This document shows positions 11,985 through 23,221 of a stretch of DNA of 64,000 nt, one piece after another. Position 1 is the stretch's first letter. Every line of letters begins with the position of its first letter. Made by a program: the position numbers and the translations under genes. Below the pieces are notes generated by a model. That model had not been told where the DNA came from. It did not search any database and saw only the letters and a list, made by a program, of their open reading frames with translations. Source of the stretch: Heterobilharzia americana (Eukaryota; Platyhelminthes; Trematoda; Strigeidida; Schistosomatidae); NCBI GenBank assembly GCA_944470555.2, contig OX104129.1, forward strand, positions 67,697,747 through 67,761,746. The letters are read 5' to 3'.

Positions 11985-12118
11985 TTTGTACTAGGTGATG
12001 ATTGAAGGTGAGATGAAAATCCGCCCGCTATTCAGATTTTCATCTCACCTTCAATCATCACCCAGTACAAACACTAGTCTGCCAAACTACGGCTATCTCA
12101 GACAGTCAAATGATAATG
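11985..12118. repeat. T1 tail, near-perfect palindrome
   Basis: GGTGATGATTGAAGGTGAGA at 11995 is mirrored by its reverse complement ending about 12063, with a short AT/GC centre. The plus arm continues into the T1 tail AGTCTGCCAAACTACGGCTA. It is a minimal head-to-head T1 pair. Confidence 0.75.
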
Positions 12119-12393
12119 AAGAGATTAACGCAGAATACATTGCTTCAAAGTATAGAGTAGTAATATGCAGGCTTACAGTGATCACACCTTGTATTTTACA
12201 ACCACTGAAAACGCAAAAACATACAACGTAACAAAGGTATAAAAGTTAACTGTCGGAAGTTGTTTATCCCCGAACCCTTCAAATAGTTTAGGTGTGGATG
12301 GCACGTCAAGTTTCACATTTGCGAAATGTGCTGATACTTGATACAATCCATAAGCTAACATATTTAATAGATCGTTCTCAGAAAACATCTTAC

Positions 12394-12483
12394 CAGCTGC
12401 CTGGAAAGATATTACGGTAGTCTCCGTACCTAAGTGGGTGATTCCAAGCGCATGTTTGGAATTCCGTTCGACTGTAGTTACTC
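12394..12483 (-). CDS. Candidate 90-base internal exon, host gene
   Basis: On the minus strand an acceptor with a pyrimidine-rich tract ends in GAACGCAG before base 12483. A strong donor GTAAGA follows base 12394. The 90 bases give two bases, 29 codons and one base (phase 1 in, phase 1 out). The peptide starts VTTVERNSKHALGITHLG and ends VISFQAA. It resembles no repeat family here and I do not recognise it. The frame also stays open beyond the donor, so an unspliced reading is possible. Phase agreement with 15308-15554 upstream and 2634-3353 downstream supports it as an exon. Confidence 0.5.
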
Positions 12484-12619
12484 CTGCGTTCATGAAAATA
12501 ACAGAGAAGTTAATAATATCTGTGCTTGAACCCTCATTGAAGGCTTTCAGAGATCCGAATCAATTTCCGTACAATATTGCTTATAGTCTTGATAGAAATT
12601 GAAATATATCAGGTGTGTT

Positions 12620-12970
12620 TATTTGGAGTATAATTCGGCGTTTGATTCTGTCCCAAGACACTTCTGCTGCGCAAGCTGGCTGGGACAAGTACTGATTCCA
12701 AGATAAACAGCTGGCTGTATTTCGATTTCTCTAAAAGCAAACAATACACTGTTTACAGAGGGAAACGCTCTACCTCATTGCTTACTATTATCGGTGTTCT
12801 CCAAGCAGCCGTCCTTTACCCCGGTCTTTTCTCCTTCCTTCTGCATGAAATACCATCTTCAACTAGTATCAATTTCATCAAATATGCTGACGATCTGATA
12901 CTTTCCATACCTGTCTCCTTTTCTACAGATTGTTCCCAACTGAATGACTTCCTATTTACTACCAGACGAT
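12620..12970 (+). pseudogene. CR1-like (SR1-type) LINE reverse transcriptase, 5' part
   Basis: Reads EYNSAFDSVPRH (RT motif A region), then a degraded GVLQ motif B region and INFIKYADDLILSIPV, an intact YADD motif C. There are several frameshifts, and the AFDSVP and YADD pieces are in different frames. Knowledge: the AFDSVPH/YADD spacing is typical of CR1-clade LINEs such as schistosome SR1. It is interrupted at about 12970 by a minus-strand LnA insertion and resumes at 13871. Confidence 0.65.
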
Positions 12971-13870
12971 TATTAATATTATTATTATTAGTCCCTTGGG
13001 TTCCTAATAGAACATACCACTTCAGTAGCACGTCACCATTCCACTCTCTTCTCTGAAATCGTTTGAACCTGGCTCCACGACAGCCCACTACCTCTCATTT
13101 CCTCCTCGCACCATCTCCTCCATGTCACCCTCACCTCAAAAGCCCAACTCATCGCTTCCCATAGGGGTACCACTCGACGACCTGGCCTGACGCCTGATGT
13201 CCCCAGTCGGCCTTCTCACTGTACGCCCAATCCATCTCCACTTCCTTCCAATGCATATTTGTTCAGCGATAGCTACTTGGTTAGTTCGTTGTCAGCCAGC
13301 CGGAGTTCCTTGTTGTTTATTCTTTCTGGCAATCCATCTTATCTTCACTAGCGAGCGTCAGCAGTTGTTGATGAATGTCTGTAGTTTATTGGAAATCCCT
13401 TTGGTAACGCACCGGCAAGTCTCTCAACCATACAGAAGAACTGATTTGACGTTGGTGTTGAAAATCTAGATCTTGTTCCGCATGCTGAGTGCAGAAGATC
13501 TCCACACTGGTTCAAGGCTAATGAACGCCTGTCTTGCTTTTCCGATCCTGGCTGGCTTTGTCATCCTCGTCTGTGCCGCCACCGCCTGTAGTTGAAACAG
13601 TGCTTCCTAGATAGGTGAGGGAGGTTACTTCCTCTAGGTTTCTCCCGTTGATGCTGATTGGTGCTTGTTATTGATGCTGTTGTTGATTGGGTATCTTCAT
13701 CACCTCTGTCTTCTCTATATTCACTCGAAGTCCCGTTTGCCCTGCCCTGTCCTGCCCTGCCTCTTCTGCCGACTTGTTAGTTTTTCCCTGTAGATCTTCC
13801 AGTCTGTGCGACATCAGACACAAGTCATCGTTGGCGAAATCCAGATCTTCTAGGTTCTTTTCCGCGGTCC
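12971..13870 (-). mobile_element. LnA LINE, 5'-truncated copy nested in CR1-like LINE
   Basis: On the minus strand it runs from the segment just before RT motif C (GCGGAAAAGAACCTAGAAGA, near 13860) to the 3' end CACTAGGAACCCAAGGGACT and a (TAA)n tail at 12971-12990. It carries the usual post-RT region with ETWR- and WIGH-type blocks in broken frame. CCAGAC occurs on both sides (12962 and 13871), possibly part of the target-site duplication. It splits the CR1-like element. Confidence 0.8.
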
Positions 13871-14310
13871 AGACTAATAAACGATAGTCCTCTGTAAATA
13901 TTCTTATGCTTAATTCTTCAAAATGTCAGACTATAAATTTTAGTTTCTCACGCAAACATAGTCTGCGTAAACTGCTTGGTTCTCATGATCCCTGTCCTAT
14001 TGATGGTTGTGTATTGGAGAGTGTTACAAGTGTGATTTATCTCGTTGTGTTTTTCTCAGGACCTTTTCTCGTCCTCACATACCTTACCAATTTCCAAAAG
14101 AATTTTCCGCCTAACCTTCTATATTAGGAAGCTGAGGGTATCTCATATAACTCAGCCTCTTCTCTTGTGTTTTATAAACTTCTGCATCTTGCCTGTTCTC
14201 CTCTGTTGTTGCCCTTCATTCTCTTCTGGTTTGTTAAATAAAGACTATGCTGTATTGCGTAGGACTTTGAAAACTTTCAACAGAACTAGTGGTGTATCTC
14301 TCTAAACCTC
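13871..14310 (+). pseudogene. CR1-like LINE reverse transcriptase, 3' part
   Basis: Continues the element at 12620-12970. It reads LMLNSSKCQTINFSFSRKHS, the region that follows YADD in CR1-type LINEs, then LESVTSVIYL. In another frame it reads ILPVLLCCCPSFSSGLLNKD, then LRRTLKTFNRTSGVSL. These match the thumb and post-thumb order of SR1-like elements. Frameshifts near 14100 and elsewhere make it non-functional. Confidence 0.65.
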
Positions 14311-14800
14311 CTAGTTAAAACAATTGTCGGCAAACATATTAACTCATGTACACAACTGGTAGGAGTTATTTTATCAGATGACCAGTTTCCTCTTCATTCA
14401 AAGCTCTCAATATGTCGGTCATCTAGAAAGGAAAGGAGGAAGTACATAGGATTTTATGCACATATTACAAAGTATAAAAACTTTACGATATCTTATCTAG
14501 CTCGTCTCGTGTGCTATGAAGAAAGTATTACAAATGAACTAACAAAGTCAAATTCTGTTTTTGAAAGAAAACTAATTAGATGATACTCAGCTTGCTGTTA
14601 TTGAAGTATTATGAATCTAATTGCTAGTATGACTGTCAATCTGGATTAACTGTACATTTTCATAGATGGAGTAAATATTCTTAGTTTATGATGCATACTT
14701 ATACAGTGTTTCTGTCCAACTATTGCTACAGGGTATAATGAAAACTCTGTAGAGTATTCCTGAAATATCTTTCAGAATGAATTTATTTTTAAGATTGATG
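14311..14800. other. No recognisable feature
   Basis: AT-rich DNA between the CR1-like relic and an S2 pair. Nothing identifiable. Confidence 0.5.
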
Positions 14801-14804
14801 GGGA

Positions 14805-15200
14805 TTTTTAATTTAGAGGTAGTATTCATCACGGACTGACATCAATTAAGGAATCATTGAAAATATGGGAGCACTGGACAGCTGTTTCGTCCTAGTATGG
14901 GACTCCTCAGCAGTATGCACCCATGACGGAGGCGGATGCAAACTTAAGACCTTGGGTGACAGCCGTGCTATATCATGAATTGACAGAAATTGGAAACTGT
15001 GAACCACTGAAAACCGACCCAGTAACTGGATGGTTAACACGTTCGCTATGAAATCTGAAAGTCCTAAGTTCGATCCGTAACCGAGTCGTAGGTGCGTACT
15101 GCTATGAGAAGCCGCATACTAGAAAGAAACAGCTACGAGTGCTGCCAGGTTTTTAGTGGTTTTCCAACTAACATCAGTTAGTGATGAATACCCCCTTGAA
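14805..15200. mobile_element. S2 elements, head-to-head inverted pair
   Basis: The minus arm is 14805-14935, the plus arm about 15005-15200. The centre contains ATCATGAATTGACAGAAATT, also seen in other S2 heads. The plus arm has the B-box-like AAGTTCGATCCGT and a decayed hammerhead (CTATGAGA, then GAAACAGC). Both arms end in the S2 tail with GTGATGAATAC. The minus arm carries the best S2 hammerhead, listed separately. Confidence 0.75.
14871..14918 (-). ncRNA. S2 hammerhead ribozyme candidate
   Basis: Minus-strand order: stem I strand ending ACTG, CTGAGGA, stem II GTCC-CATACTA-GGAC, GAA, short stem III ACAGCTGT (A-U and C-G pairs), cleavage-site C, then CAGTGC. CAGT pairs with ACTG to close stem I. 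Every conserved core residue of the hammerhead fold is present. This is a sequence-level prediction. Activity could be reduced by the short stem I. Confidence 0.65.
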
Positions 15201-15228
15201 AATAAAATCGCCATAAACCCCAAAACAC

Positions 15229-15230
<2 letters not shown>

Positions 15231-15284
<54 letters not shown>
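15231..15284. repeat. (TAA)n microsatellite
   Basis: About 54 bases of TAA repeats, ending 22 bases before the splice donor of the exon 15308-15554. On the minus strand it would read as a poly-leucine run if the intron were translated. That is the reason for the long artificial ORF here. Confidence 0.95.
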
Positions 15285-15286
<2 letters not shown>

Positions 15287-15307
15287 GAGACGAAGACGGG
15301 AACTCAC

Positions 15308-15554
15308 CATCATTTTCTGCTACTTCCTGAGACCTGATACTATTGTCATCATCATCCATATTATTGGTATCATTATTATCATTATGGATTTGATGTGTCA
15401 ACTGACTTGTCTTCAAGTTGTACAATTCCTTTGGTACTGGTAAAGTATATTGCACTAGTGAATGTGCTGTTGATAATCCTTTTAGAATGCAGATACTTAA
15501 CTGATCAATTGGCAGTGTTAACAATTCCGGATAGGCGACAAATTCGTGTAAATG
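15308..15554 (-). CDS. Candidate internal exon, host gene
   Basis: Acceptor TTTATGTATTTTCAG precedes base 15554 on the minus strand and donor GTGAGT follows base 15308. The 247 bases are open: phase 0 in, phase 1 out. The peptide begins HLHEFVAYPELLTLPIDQLS and ends in an acidic, Asn/Asp-rich tail (MDDDDNSIRS). The LLTLPIDQLS stretch is faintly like helices of BACK-type adaptor domains, but this is not enough to name it. Phase 0 entry fits the exit of 43721-43869, and phase 1 exit fits 12394-12483 or 2634-3353. Confidence 0.65.
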
Positions 15555-15659
15555 CTGAAAATACATAAAGATAATTTACTGAATGAAATCTACTCCTTGT
15601 AAACGATTCTTCATGATAGCAGATAAACTGGTACACTTGTTTCACTTGGTTATAACTTT

Positions 15660-15765
15660 CACCATCTTAACAACGATTGTAATAACCAATTAGATTCTTG
15701 ATTTTAAGAAAGCTAATTGGTTATTTCAGTAGTTGTTAAAGTGGCTCTTCAACACAGTCTTCCAT
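15660..15765. repeat. M1 MITE, partial
   Basis: Keeps the subterminal pairs AATAACCAATTAGATTC and AGCTAATTGGTTATTTCAG around a short centre. The outer TTTAAAGG ends are weak. Confidence 0.7.
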
Positions 15766-16138
15766 TTGAATACCTAATGCACTTTCTTATAATTCATTCC
15801 CACCCCCTCCCCCTACACACTCCACATCTATGAGTTACTGACTAAACTAAACACAAATTGATATATCAGTAGTTACTTCAACCAGATTTCAATTAGATTT
15901 CCAGGTAATACGTCTATACAGATGAATGACATGCCAAGAACACACAATACATTACAGAAATACGACGCAATCATTCAGGGCTACAAAATGATGATGGACA
16001 CGCTTTAACCTCAGCCAGCTATAACTTTACCAGTGAACAGTATGAAGAAGATGACAGTTTTTTTAGAATTCTCTGAGCTCTGACATTTGTTCTTCCATCT
16101 TTAATCATCAAGTTAGGTGACTTCATCAGAGTTCATTT

Positions 16139-16935
16139 TTTATTATTTGTCCTTTGGGTTCTTAGTGGAATATAGTGGGCTTCAGTAGCACGTCGCCATT
16201 TCACTCTATTCTCTGCAATCTTTTGAATCTAGCTCCACGACTGCCCATTAAGCTTTCATTTCTTACACACACCATCTCCTCTATGTCACCCTCGCCCCAG
16301 ACGCTAAACTCGTCATTTCCCATTCGGCTTCTACTCGATGGCCCAGTCTGGCCTGGAGGGTGATGCCTCCAAATGGTCTTCTCAGGGTAAGTCCAATCCA
16401 ATCCAATCCATCTCCACTTTCCCCTTCTGCATATTTGTTGGGTGATAGCTTCTTAGTTGGTTCGTTGTCAGTCCATAGTGAGTTCCTTGTTGCTTACTCT
16501 TATTATTCTCCCCATCTGATCTTCAGTGTCAATATCGAGTGAGCGTAGGCGGCGGCAGCTGTTCATGATGAATTTATGTAGTTTGTTGGAAATGATTTTT
16601 GTAAAGCGCCAAGTCTTTCAACCATCACATAGAAGCACTGACTTGACATAGGTGTTGAAAATCCGGATCTTGTTCATGCATTATGCTAAGTGTAGTGCCG
16701 TAGATCTCCACACTGATTATTTCCGATTAATGAAGGAAGGCCTCTCTTGCTATCTTTCCGATCCTGGCTTTGACGTCCGCATCTGTGCCACCTGTAGTTG
16801 AGACGACGCTGCCTAGGTGGTAGGTGAAAGGCAACTTGCTTTAGATTTCTACCATTGATGGTTATTGATGCTTGCTGTTGTTGTTGGTGGTGGTGGTTGG
16901 GTATCTTTGTCAACTCTGTCTTCTCTGCGTTCACC
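16139..16935 (-). mobile_element. LnA LINE, 5'-truncated copy
   Basis: The minus strand runs from the region after RT motif C (NAEKTELTKIPN, near 16900) through INGRNLKQ, and ends at CACTAAGAACCCAAAGGACA with an AT tail at 16139. Frames are broken in several places. It inserted in the same orientation as the copy at 12971-13870. Confidence 0.8.
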
Positions 16936-18105
16936 TGATCACAGTTTACTTCATGTAAATGTCTTTAAAATAATCGATTTAAATGTATATTCAGTCAAAT
17001 TTTACATCTTTCTCTATTTCGTTCGTTTTAAAGTGAGTTTAAAGACTTTGACTGCTTAACATAAAGCTATCTACTTCGACAGGACTACGATACTGAATAA
17101 TAACACACAATATCAACAGAGAAATAACAAGAAACAATTCTTTGCATACTTCTGTTAATTCATAGTGAAAAGTATCCGTCTAGGATTAAACCTCATCCAT
17201 ATGAACAAAATCCATTCAATAACCTTGTGGACGTTCGTGAAGTAGGTAACAAGAGGCATCTAGTTTCTGAAGGTTAATGATGCTTACTACTACCTAGTTG
17301 CCAAAACCTTTTTAGGTAGAACAGAGTTCAAACCTATGATCCATCGGTTGAAAACAATATATCTAAACCAATGGGTCACAACTCCACAGAGGATATCAAC
17401 ACAATCTATCAGTAATGTGTAAAGTAGTATTTCCAACAATGTAGAATGAAAAATACAGCTATCGTTGGTATATGAAAACTTCAGATAATGGATTTTGTTG
17501 ATGATAAATGTTATTACCTTGAGAAGTGAGAACAAAGAAAAAAGTTGCAGAAAACATCAACTTTTTATTGCATTTCTTCTCTTTTTTATGATCAAAACTA
17601 CAAGCTAAAAAATACTGCACATATCAGTTTAACTGTTCCTGTGAAACAACTTACTTAGGGTATAACGATTCAGGCAAGTGCTTCTCCAGATATGAGAGCG
17701 TTTACCGATTTGGTTTCGAAAAGACGAAGTGAAACTGATGAAAAATTTCATCTTATCACGCCTAGTAGATACAAGGCATCCTATATAGATGCTAATAAAC
17801 CTTTCAATGTCATACAGAACAATACCACATGTAGCTCGCCAACGCTTGCTCAATATAGTTGAAGCTGTCTCAATAAGATTGATCAAACCTGAACCTGTGC
17901 ATTCATTTCAAACACACTGTGACTTACACTAATATTAACTACACCTAATGTCAAAAGAATTTTACTAATAAGGTAACCTTTCTAAAATACTTAGTAATAT
18001 CTATGAGTTCCCGTTGACTATTGCATTGAACTGAACTGAATGGTTTCCGATGGCATATGGACTCCATGAACACATGTCTCAATATTACTACAAATATTAT
18101 TTTGG
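16936..18105. other. No confident feature
   Basis: An ORF on the minus strand at 17629-17886 (LIETASTILSKRWRATCG onward) has a possible donor, but its phases do not fit the exon chain and its acceptor is weak. Otherwise AT-rich DNA. Confidence 0.45.
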
Positions 18106-18109
18106 GGTG

Positions 18110-18545
18110 ATTTGTGTGGTGATGGCCAGCAGAAGGAATTAAGACTCATCAGGTTGATGTACCTGCATCCAAATGATTGATGGTGTTCCCAGGGGGTTCG
18201 AATCCAGAACCCTACGCTGCTTTAAATTATAGAACAATATCTACAAACAAGGCTAGTGACCCGAAAAAACCCACCTCTTGTATCAGTTATTGTCACCTAC
18301 TGGTATCGCCATTCCACGGAAACTCGAAACCAGCACCTCTCACTGCTTCAAATGCCAAAGCATTGCACAAAAGGTGGTGCTAGTGCCCCATCAGCCTAGT
18401 GAATAATCCTATGACATTTGAATCGATAGGCGCTTGGATCAAGTTTCAGTAGGAACAAGGTCACTCACCGGTGTGCGCGTACATCCAGCTGTCGAGTCCC
18501 GGATGGGATGAAATATGCGTTCTAGATTCCACTGCCAGTGGAGAA
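18110..18545. mobile_element. S1 elements, inverted pair
   Basis: A decayed minus arm lies at about 18115-18260 and a plus arm at about 18330-18540. In the plus arm the hammerhead (18482-18530) reads CTGTCGA in place of CTGANGA and pairs GTCCC with GGGAT. The A6 mutation should abolish cleavage. Confidence 0.65.
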
Positions 18546-19084
18546 AATAACTGCTGATCAGTTATTTTATTTTCCGATATCAGTTTGACCCTGGAGGGGG
18601 TGACATTTTTAGGTTGATTTTCGTAGGGGATCATTAGTCAGTTTTACCATCATACTAAATCAGTTAACTGATCGACAAGTGAACAACAATATCCACTGCA
18701 TTCGGTCATCGCGACACGAAAAGAGCAAGTGAAACAAACAGTAAAAAATAATAATGGTGAGTTAAAAGAACTTTTCCACTGATAGCTTGTCTCTATTATC
18801 CAAGACAGCCACTATCTACTTTTAGTAAGATCTCTTATTGTCTACTTCCACAGCCTGTCAGTTACATATGTAGGTGTGTATAAAAACGTCCACAAAGTTA
18901 TCCCTAAATGTAAACCAGAAGTTTCTTTGTGTGGGCTGAGTTGCTATGGTGGTTATCTGTAACTTTTCTTTCCGTTGATCTAATCTATAAGTAGTATATC
19001 AATCGCTTGTCTAGTGTGAAGGTAACATCGTCAAAAATATTTTTAAAGAGTTTCAGAGTATTTTATAACCTTACCACCAATCAG

Positions 19085-19535
19085 AAAAACTGATGCTGGG
19101 TGATGCATGAAGGTGAAATGAAAACTTGGATCGCGGCAGGATTCGAACCAGAGACCACCGGGTTTCCAGCTCTGTGTCCTACTAACTAACCTACGACACC
19201 CATGTCTTCCCTCCTCTAATTCGAGTAGATTTAGATTGCATTAAGAAGTCCCGACTAGGCAGTCAGTGTGAGCGCGATCAAGCGAAAGTAACGGATCACG
19301 AATTCACATGCCACTCGGGCAAAACCCTTGGTGATTGAAATGAAATTGGGATCTGTTCAGCGGTCGGGTCTCGTACCTCAGGTGATAGAGCACCGAATTA
19401 AAAACCCAGTGGTCACTGGTCCGAATCCTGTCGCTCCCTAAATATTCATTTCAACTTCAATCATCACTGAGTACCAGTAATACAAGTCTGCCAAGCCACG
19501 GCTGTCGCAGATAATCAAGTTGATGATAAGAAAAA
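19085..19535. mobile_element. T1 SINEs, head-to-head inverted pair
   Basis: The minus arm is 19090-19250, with GGATTCGAACCAGAGACC as the inverse B-box region. The plus arm is 19330-19530, with CTCGTACCTCAGGTGATAG as the A-box region and a TCCGAATCCTGTC B-box. Tails with TTCAATCATCACTGAGTA point outward. Confidence 0.75.
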
Positions 19536-19684
19536 AAGTTTTTTTCTTCTGTTGTTAAGTGATATTATTGCGTCAGTGACAATTTTGTTTCCTAAAATGT
19601 TAGAGATGGATATTTATCTATTGGTTTCATCAAACAATTAGGGGTGAATACAGAAGTTAATAGTGTTTATTAACTATATTAATG

Positions 19685-20005
19685 ATGGATAGTGGTTAGC
19701 AGTGGAATCCGGAACTCATGTGTCGTCCTATTTAAGGCTCGTCAGCTGGATATACTCGCCTTGTGGTGAGCGGTATTGTGCCCGCGAAGACTCAAGCCGA
19801 GGACCGATCACTTCAAACAACAGAACGCTATCCACTAGGCCACTGAGTCATGGTAGTCACTTCTTGTGTGACGGGTATAGAGTGGTCAGTTCTGGGTTAG
19901 AGTCCTACTGGGGACAACATCGCTGACTGGAAAGCAGGCACATCCGGCTGAAGAGAGGGTGTTCTGGATTCCACTGCAAGTCACTATGCATCATTACTAC
20001 TAAAT
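19685..20005. mobile_element. S1 elements, inverted pair
   Basis: The minus arm (19685-19880) has a near-complete core: CTGACGA, GCC...GGAC, GACAC in place of GAAAC. The plus arm (19885-20005) has lost stem II (CTGAAGAGAGGGTGTTC). Both share GGATTCCACTGC-type tails. Confidence 0.7.
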
Positions 20006-20676
20006 TCTTTCTTTGGTTGATATTTTTAATAATAATTTAAACAAAACATTTATTAGCATTTATCAGTGAAAACCTAAGCTCCCTCTTTATTGCTTAGTCT
20101 TTCAGTCTATTTGACACTGAAAAGATACAGGTGGATGATTCTGAATGAGTCTACATCTTATGCTGAAGTCTCATGAGACCAATCACCCTAATTACTAATT
20201 AGTAATAATATCAGAACAATCTATTCATGAAAATGACCTGACAGGAAAACTAAATATTTAGAAAGTGACATGATGTGATGGCATACATTCAATATTCTAT
20301 AAAAACTAATATCGTTGACAGATTTAGCAAAACTATCATTGCACTAAGGTGAACAAGGAAGAATATACGTCTACAGATTTTGAACTACTGACACAGATGC
20401 AAACACATTCAGTTGCCGAGCCCGAGATAAGATGAAACACTAATTCCTTGATTTTACCGTCAGTCATAACTAAACAACTATCAATCTGGTCTTGTTTAAA
20501 GTCAATTATAGACGCAAAGTATAAGTAAATGAACAGCAAATTATAATAAAGAAATAATTATTTTAAAAACAACTTAACCGAAGGTACCATTTGTTTCCTA
20601 AAGATTTTGGCAGACTTTCCAAACTAGAGTGATAGACAAACAGGCACATATGCATACTCACACAATTCCCGTATGT

Positions 20677-20730
<54 letters not shown>

Positions 20731-21000
20731 TTTTTAATGTTAAAACGCATTGCCAGCAAATAAATTTGACGATTAACCTAGTCTTGTAGCTGTGTGAAAA
20801 TCCGGAAATTCTTACAAATTACCGAAAAACAAAGAAGGTTATAGACGCCTAATTTGATGTCTTCCAATGACCCAAGAATTACCTCAGTTTCAGTTGTCAT
20901 TTAAAAAAGTAGAAAGCAGTGAACAGTAAAACGGAACGAGAAAATCAGAAAGAAAAATTACCTTTCCTCCTTTTAGTAGTAATAATAATACACAATAAAA
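20006..21000. other. Mostly unassigned; contains (AT)n at 20679-20726
   Basis: No gene or repeat family member is seen apart from a 48-base AT microsatellite at 20679-20726 and a short AT-rich flank. Confidence 0.6.
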
Positions 21001-21002
21001 AC

Positions 21003-21309
21003 ACAGACAAAATCGAGGCATCCGCACAGGAGCACATATGCCAATAGAGACTGATCAATTCGGTCCAACCAACGACGGTGTAATACAAGCAATAACACTA
21101 AAACTATACTAGTTGCACAAGAAGTGGCTATCGTGGCTCGGTAGCGTAGTGGATAATGTTCTCGTGTTTGAAGCGGTCGTTCCCGAGTTCGAATCCTGGT
21201 GGGAACAACATCACTCACTGGTATGTAGGGACATCCAACTGACGAGTCATAAATAGGACGAAATGTGCGTCCTGGATTCCACTGCCGGCCACTACCCATC
21301 ATTACTATA
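21003..21309 (+). mobile_element. S1 (SM-alpha-like) element, near full length
   Basis: Order on the plus strand: leader with AATCGAGGCATCCGCACAGG and GATCAATTCGGTCCAACC, tRNA-like head with CGTAGTGGATAATG (A-box side) and CGAGTTCGAATCCTG (B-box), hammerhead 21232-21278, then GGATTCCACTGCCGGCCACT and CATCATTACTAT. About 305 bp, close to the ~318 bp unit length at 36.3-36.6 kb. It is the best single copy for defining S1 here. The tRNA-like head would drive RNA polymerase III transcription. Confidence 0.85.
21232..21278 (+). ncRNA. S1 hammerhead ribozyme
   Basis: CTGACGA, stem II GTC-ATAAATAG-GAC, GAAA, stem III ATGTGCGT (A-U then U·G), cleavage C, then CTGGAT. CTGGAT pairs with ATCCAA except for the base nearest the core. 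All catalytic residues are present. Knowledge: SM-alpha hammerheads of Schistosoma were shown to self-cleave (Ferbeyre and colleagues, 1998). Confidence 0.75.
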
Positions 21310-22260
21310 AATAATGACAATGATTATAATAATAATAGTTGACGTAGTAAAGAAAAATAAATAAATAAATAAATCGAGAAAAATTATTTACTTCCGAAAA
21401 AGTGACCTAGATAATAAAATTAGGACAGAATGATATAATGGAAGGTAGATATTTTCGTTTTTCAATGTCCCTTTGATAAGTTTGTATTACTTAATGAAAT
21501 AAACTTCATTTTATTATTGCACTAAACAAAACGTTATGTGTTAAGGATCAACTGACAGGACACCTCAAATCTAAGCCCCGTCCACTAACACGGAGAATCT
21601 GTAATCATGAGGAGGTTAGGTGTTCCTTCGACGATTCCATTCTGTATCATTCAGAGAAATCAGAATTATTTAGAACAGAAATGAGTCCCTCTGGGTCTGA
21701 ATTATTGACAAGAATTTTCTACTCTTTTATTCTTATCACTGAGCGAAATCAAGTTTCATAGATCATTTAGAATGGAATCACTGTGTTAGCAGTGTAAATG
21801 TTAGGAATTCCAAACTAGACTGATAGCTGTTACCTTGACGTGCTTGTTCGGGCTTGCATATCTCATAATAATCCAATGAACAATGCTAATAAGAATATTT
21901 ATCTCCTGAACTCCAATCATACTAGAAGTCTGTTAGATAGCGGTAAGAAAAACTTAGTTATCGTTACTGCTCTATGGATGGAGGTTCCGAGGTCAAAGTC
22001 ATACTGCTGACTAGATACGGCATGACAGCAGTAAGGTGTTTCCCTTGAATGAACAGCAGTGCCATGCTGACGCTCCGTCACCTATGGGAAGGAGGCTGGG
22101 TTGGAAAAGATTATTTCCAAAAAAGCACACTCCTCCTTGTCCCTCAATATTAGGAGGCTGGAGGAATGAGATTATTAGCTGGATTTAGAACAAGCTAAGT
22201 TACATCTCACACGTCCAGTAATACCGTGGATAACCTGTCTCAGCCAGATGTCTAATGGTC
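21310..22260. other. No recognisable feature
   Basis: A short AAAT repeat lies at about 21355-21375. The rest is unassigned AT-rich DNA. Confidence 0.5.
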
Positions 22261-22264
22261 TCTA

Positions 22265-23220
22265 TTGTTATACAGAATTTCTTTTCCAGGGACTTCTAGA
22301 AGAAGTGTCAACCATCCCCTCACGTTCTCTACTATCATAACCAACCTTCCACATCTTTGCCTTCTAAGCTACCTTCGAAATTCTCGGTCGATATTCCTAA
22401 GTCATTGTGGATTGTTTTACAGTTCTGTAGCTCTCCATAGTGATTTGAGTTCACGGAACAACATCTCTGGTGCTGTGAGACAGTGCTCCAAACTACATAT
22501 TGGAGATTTCAATGTCCGTACCAGCCGTAAAATCAGCCGAAAAGCTTCACGAGCCAAAACTTTGCCATATCAGGTCACGGATGTATGCTGTTTGTGAAAC
22601 ATACATATGCAATCCAAATGTGATTGTCAACTGAACTAAACCCGGTCAAATTGGAAAATCTACCAAGTTCACTCTTAAAGTTTCTACACATTCGATGGCT
22701 AGTCCCCGCAGTCTTGCAGGTGTAGGTATATCATTACATCGGAAGTCAGAGAGTGCAATGTTCGACTACATGTCACAGTTAGGATGCTCAACTGGTAGGT
22801 ACCATAAAGAGTAACAAGAATAGTCCCTCACCCACTATCCCTCTTCAGTCTCTACTCACGTACTCAGTAATTGCAGTTCAGATGAAGTGGAAGTGAGTTT
22901 AATCAGAAATTAACAACTAAAAGTCAAAAGTTCACATATAGTTGTTATGGAGAGTAGGGTACACTAGACAGAAATACAGTTTAGCAGTCTTTTGGTTAGG
23001 AGTGCGTCTACCAGATATCCACTCTTAACTATATCTTGGGACAGTACCTGAAATTATCTGTATCTCTTCACCTGAAAGATGCACTCTACTCTATAGATAG
23101 AGGGGTTTTATGGAAGCATCTCTCGCTGAAAGGGTCCAGAAGGTACATTAATCTGTTAAAGACTCTGTGTTCGAACACCCACTGACGTGTTACAGCCCAC
23201 AGAAAAATATCAGATTAACT
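22265..23220 (+). pseudogene. LnB-type LINE fragment, 5' of a nested LnA
   Basis: At 23075-23200 a broken frame reads ALYSIDRGVLWKHLSLKGSR then YINLLKTLCSNTH, the RT motif A region of SR2/RTE-type LINEs. Upstream (22265-22600) an open stretch contains HIGDFNV, which might be the APE endonuclease GDFN motif, but the assignment is weak. The relic stops where LnA begins at about 23222 and resumes after it at 26568. Confidence 0.5.
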
Positions 23221-23221
23221 A

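Noticed and set aside
15119..15313. ORF with a long poly-Tyr or poly-Leu run
   Set aside because: It reads through the TAA microsatellite beyond a splice donor.
17629..17886. Minus-strand 85-codon ORF as another host exon
   Set aside because: The best acceptor and donor give phase 1/phase 1, which does not fit between the phase 0 junction of 43721-43869 and 15308-15554, and the acceptor lacks a pyrimidine tract.
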